Source: Casimicrobiaceae bacterium (GTDB lineage Bacteria > Pseudomonadota > Gammaproteobacteria > Burkholderiales > Casimicrobiaceae). Taken from it: DNA of 7,809 bases. The stretch spans positions 1 to 7,809 of the forward strand of contig CATPAO010000228.1 in NCBI GenBank assembly GCA_955652025.1. The letters run 5' to 3'. Below the pieces are notes generated by a model that had not been told where the DNA came from, did not search any database, and saw nothing but the letters and a program-made list of their open reading frames with translations. Each line of letters begins with the position of its first letter. Position 1 is the stretch's first letter. Position numbers and translations under genes: made by a program. This document shows positions 7,168-7,809 of the stretch, piece by piece.

Positions 7168-7172
7168 GAAGG
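7168..7172 (+). promoter_or_regulatory. Ribosome binding site of the TctC-like gene
   Basis: GAAGG ends six bases before ATG 7179 and directly abuts another in-frame ATG at 7173. Normal spacing selects 7179 as the start. Confidence 0.55.
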
Positions 7173-7178
7173 ATGCAC

Positions 7179-7809
7179 ATGCAATTCTCCTCACTCTCGC
7201 GCGGCTCGCTTCGAGCGGCAATCGCCGCGCTTGCCTTGGTTCTGCCGGGCAGTTCGATCGCGCAATCGGCGTACCCGAACAAGGCTGTTCGCATACTCGT
7301 GCCGTTCCCGCCCGGAGGCCCCGCCGACGCGCTGGCGCGCATTGTCGGCGACAAGCTCGCCCAGGGGCTCGGACAACCATTCGTGATCGAGAACAAGCCG
7401 GGCGCCGGCGGTAACATCGGGATGGAGCAAGGCGCCAAAGCCTCGCCGGACGGCTACACGCTGACCCTCGCGCCGGCAGGAAATCTGACGATCGCGCCGT
7501 CGCTGTACACGAAGCTTCCGTACGATCCGACGAAGGATTACGCGCCGATCACTGTGATCGCCACCGTGCCGAATGTCCTGATCGTCCACCCATCGGTTCC
7601 GGCCAAGACGTTGGCCGAGCTGATCGCGCTTGCGAGGGCGAAGCCTGGCGCGCTCAACTACGCGTCGCCAGGGAACGGCAGCGGCGCGCACCTCGCCGGC
7701 GAGCTACTCAAGAGCATGGCCGGCATCGACATCGTGCACATCCCCTTCAACGGCGTCGGACCGGCAATGGCGGGAGTGCTCGGCGGCGAAGTGCAACTTT
7801 TCTTCGCAC
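7179..7809 (+). CDS. Tripartite tricarboxylate transporter binding protein (Bug/TctC family), 5' part
   Basis: The frame is open to the window end, giving 210 residues of a protein that usually has about 320. It is a periplasmic binding protein of the Bug/TctC family, which captures carboxylates or related small molecules for TctAB transporters or acts as an orphan sensor. An N-terminal signal peptide is evident: an arginine-containing start, hydrophobic LRAAIAALALVLPG (11-24) and a likely cut near SSIA-QS (residues 28-29). Family motifs follow: ILVPFPPGGPADALAR (39-54), VIENKPGAGGNIG (69-81), PDGYTL (90-95), SLYTKLPYDPTKDYAP (108-123), LNYASPGNGSGAHLAGEL (159-176) and IVHIPFNGVGPAM (185-197). 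It lies 18 bp after the PhnD-like stop and so is probably in the same operon. No TctA or TctB gene is seen before the cut. The ligand cannot be read from the sequence. Confidence 0.93.
   Translation, partial: MQFSSLSRGSLRAAIAALALVLPGSSIAQSAYPNKAVRILVPFPPGGPADALARIVGDKLAQGLGQPFVIENKPGAGGNIGMEQGAKASPDGYTLTLAPAGNLTIAPSLYTKLPYDPTKDYAPITVIATVPNVLIVHPSVPAKTLAELIALARAKPGALNYASPGNGSGAHLAGELLKSMAGIDIVHIPFNGVGPAMAGVLGGEVQLFFA

Noticed and set aside
6288..7184. 298-codon open frame on the minus strand over the PhnD-like gene
   Set aside because: Arg-rich low-information product; the plus-strand frame has clear binding-protein motifs and operon spacing.

Overview
The window is GC-rich bacterial DNA with dense coding, strong G/C preference at third codon positions and almost no intergenic space. 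Protein content points to a proteobacterium. A Pseudomonas-like urocanase beside a Bug/TctC-type binding protein fits Burkholderiales best, but a Bradyrhizobium-type alphaproteobacterium cannot be excluded. No RNA gene, insertion sequence, CRISPR array or phage gene is visible.

Positions 1-3564 (+) hold an ABC importer operon: the 3' part of a periplasmic binding protein, a fused two-domain permease (575 aa) and an ATPase with a C-terminal TOBE-like region (351 aa). The family is usually called ferric-iron/AfuABC-like, but the paired tyrosines that bind iron in FbpA are not seen in this binding protein, so the substrate is open. A GC-rich hairpin lies between the binding-protein and permease genes.

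Positions 3565-5256 (-) hold hutU, a complete urocanase with its catalytic cysteine and NAD+ loop. It runs tail-to-tail into the ATPase gene with no bases between the stop codons. Its 5' end is 49 bp from a divergently oriented gene.

Positions 5306-7809 (+) look like a second operon: an ornithine cyclodeaminase/mu-crystallin-family protein with altered cofactor and catalytic motifs; seven bases later, a PhnD-like binding-domain protein with no signal peptide; then a Bug/TctC-type periplasmic binding protein cut by the window end.

Read together, the window looks like a nutrient-scavenging and catabolic island. Urocanase supplies one step of histidine (or imidazole-propenoate) breakdown, the ABC importer may bring in a related compound, and the divergent operon adds an imine/amino-acid dehydrogenase-like enzyme with two more ligand-binding proteins. 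hutH, hutI, hutC and the other hut genes are not in the window, so the link between the two halves rests on proximity only. The least ordinary part is the OCD-like / leaderless PhnD-like pair.
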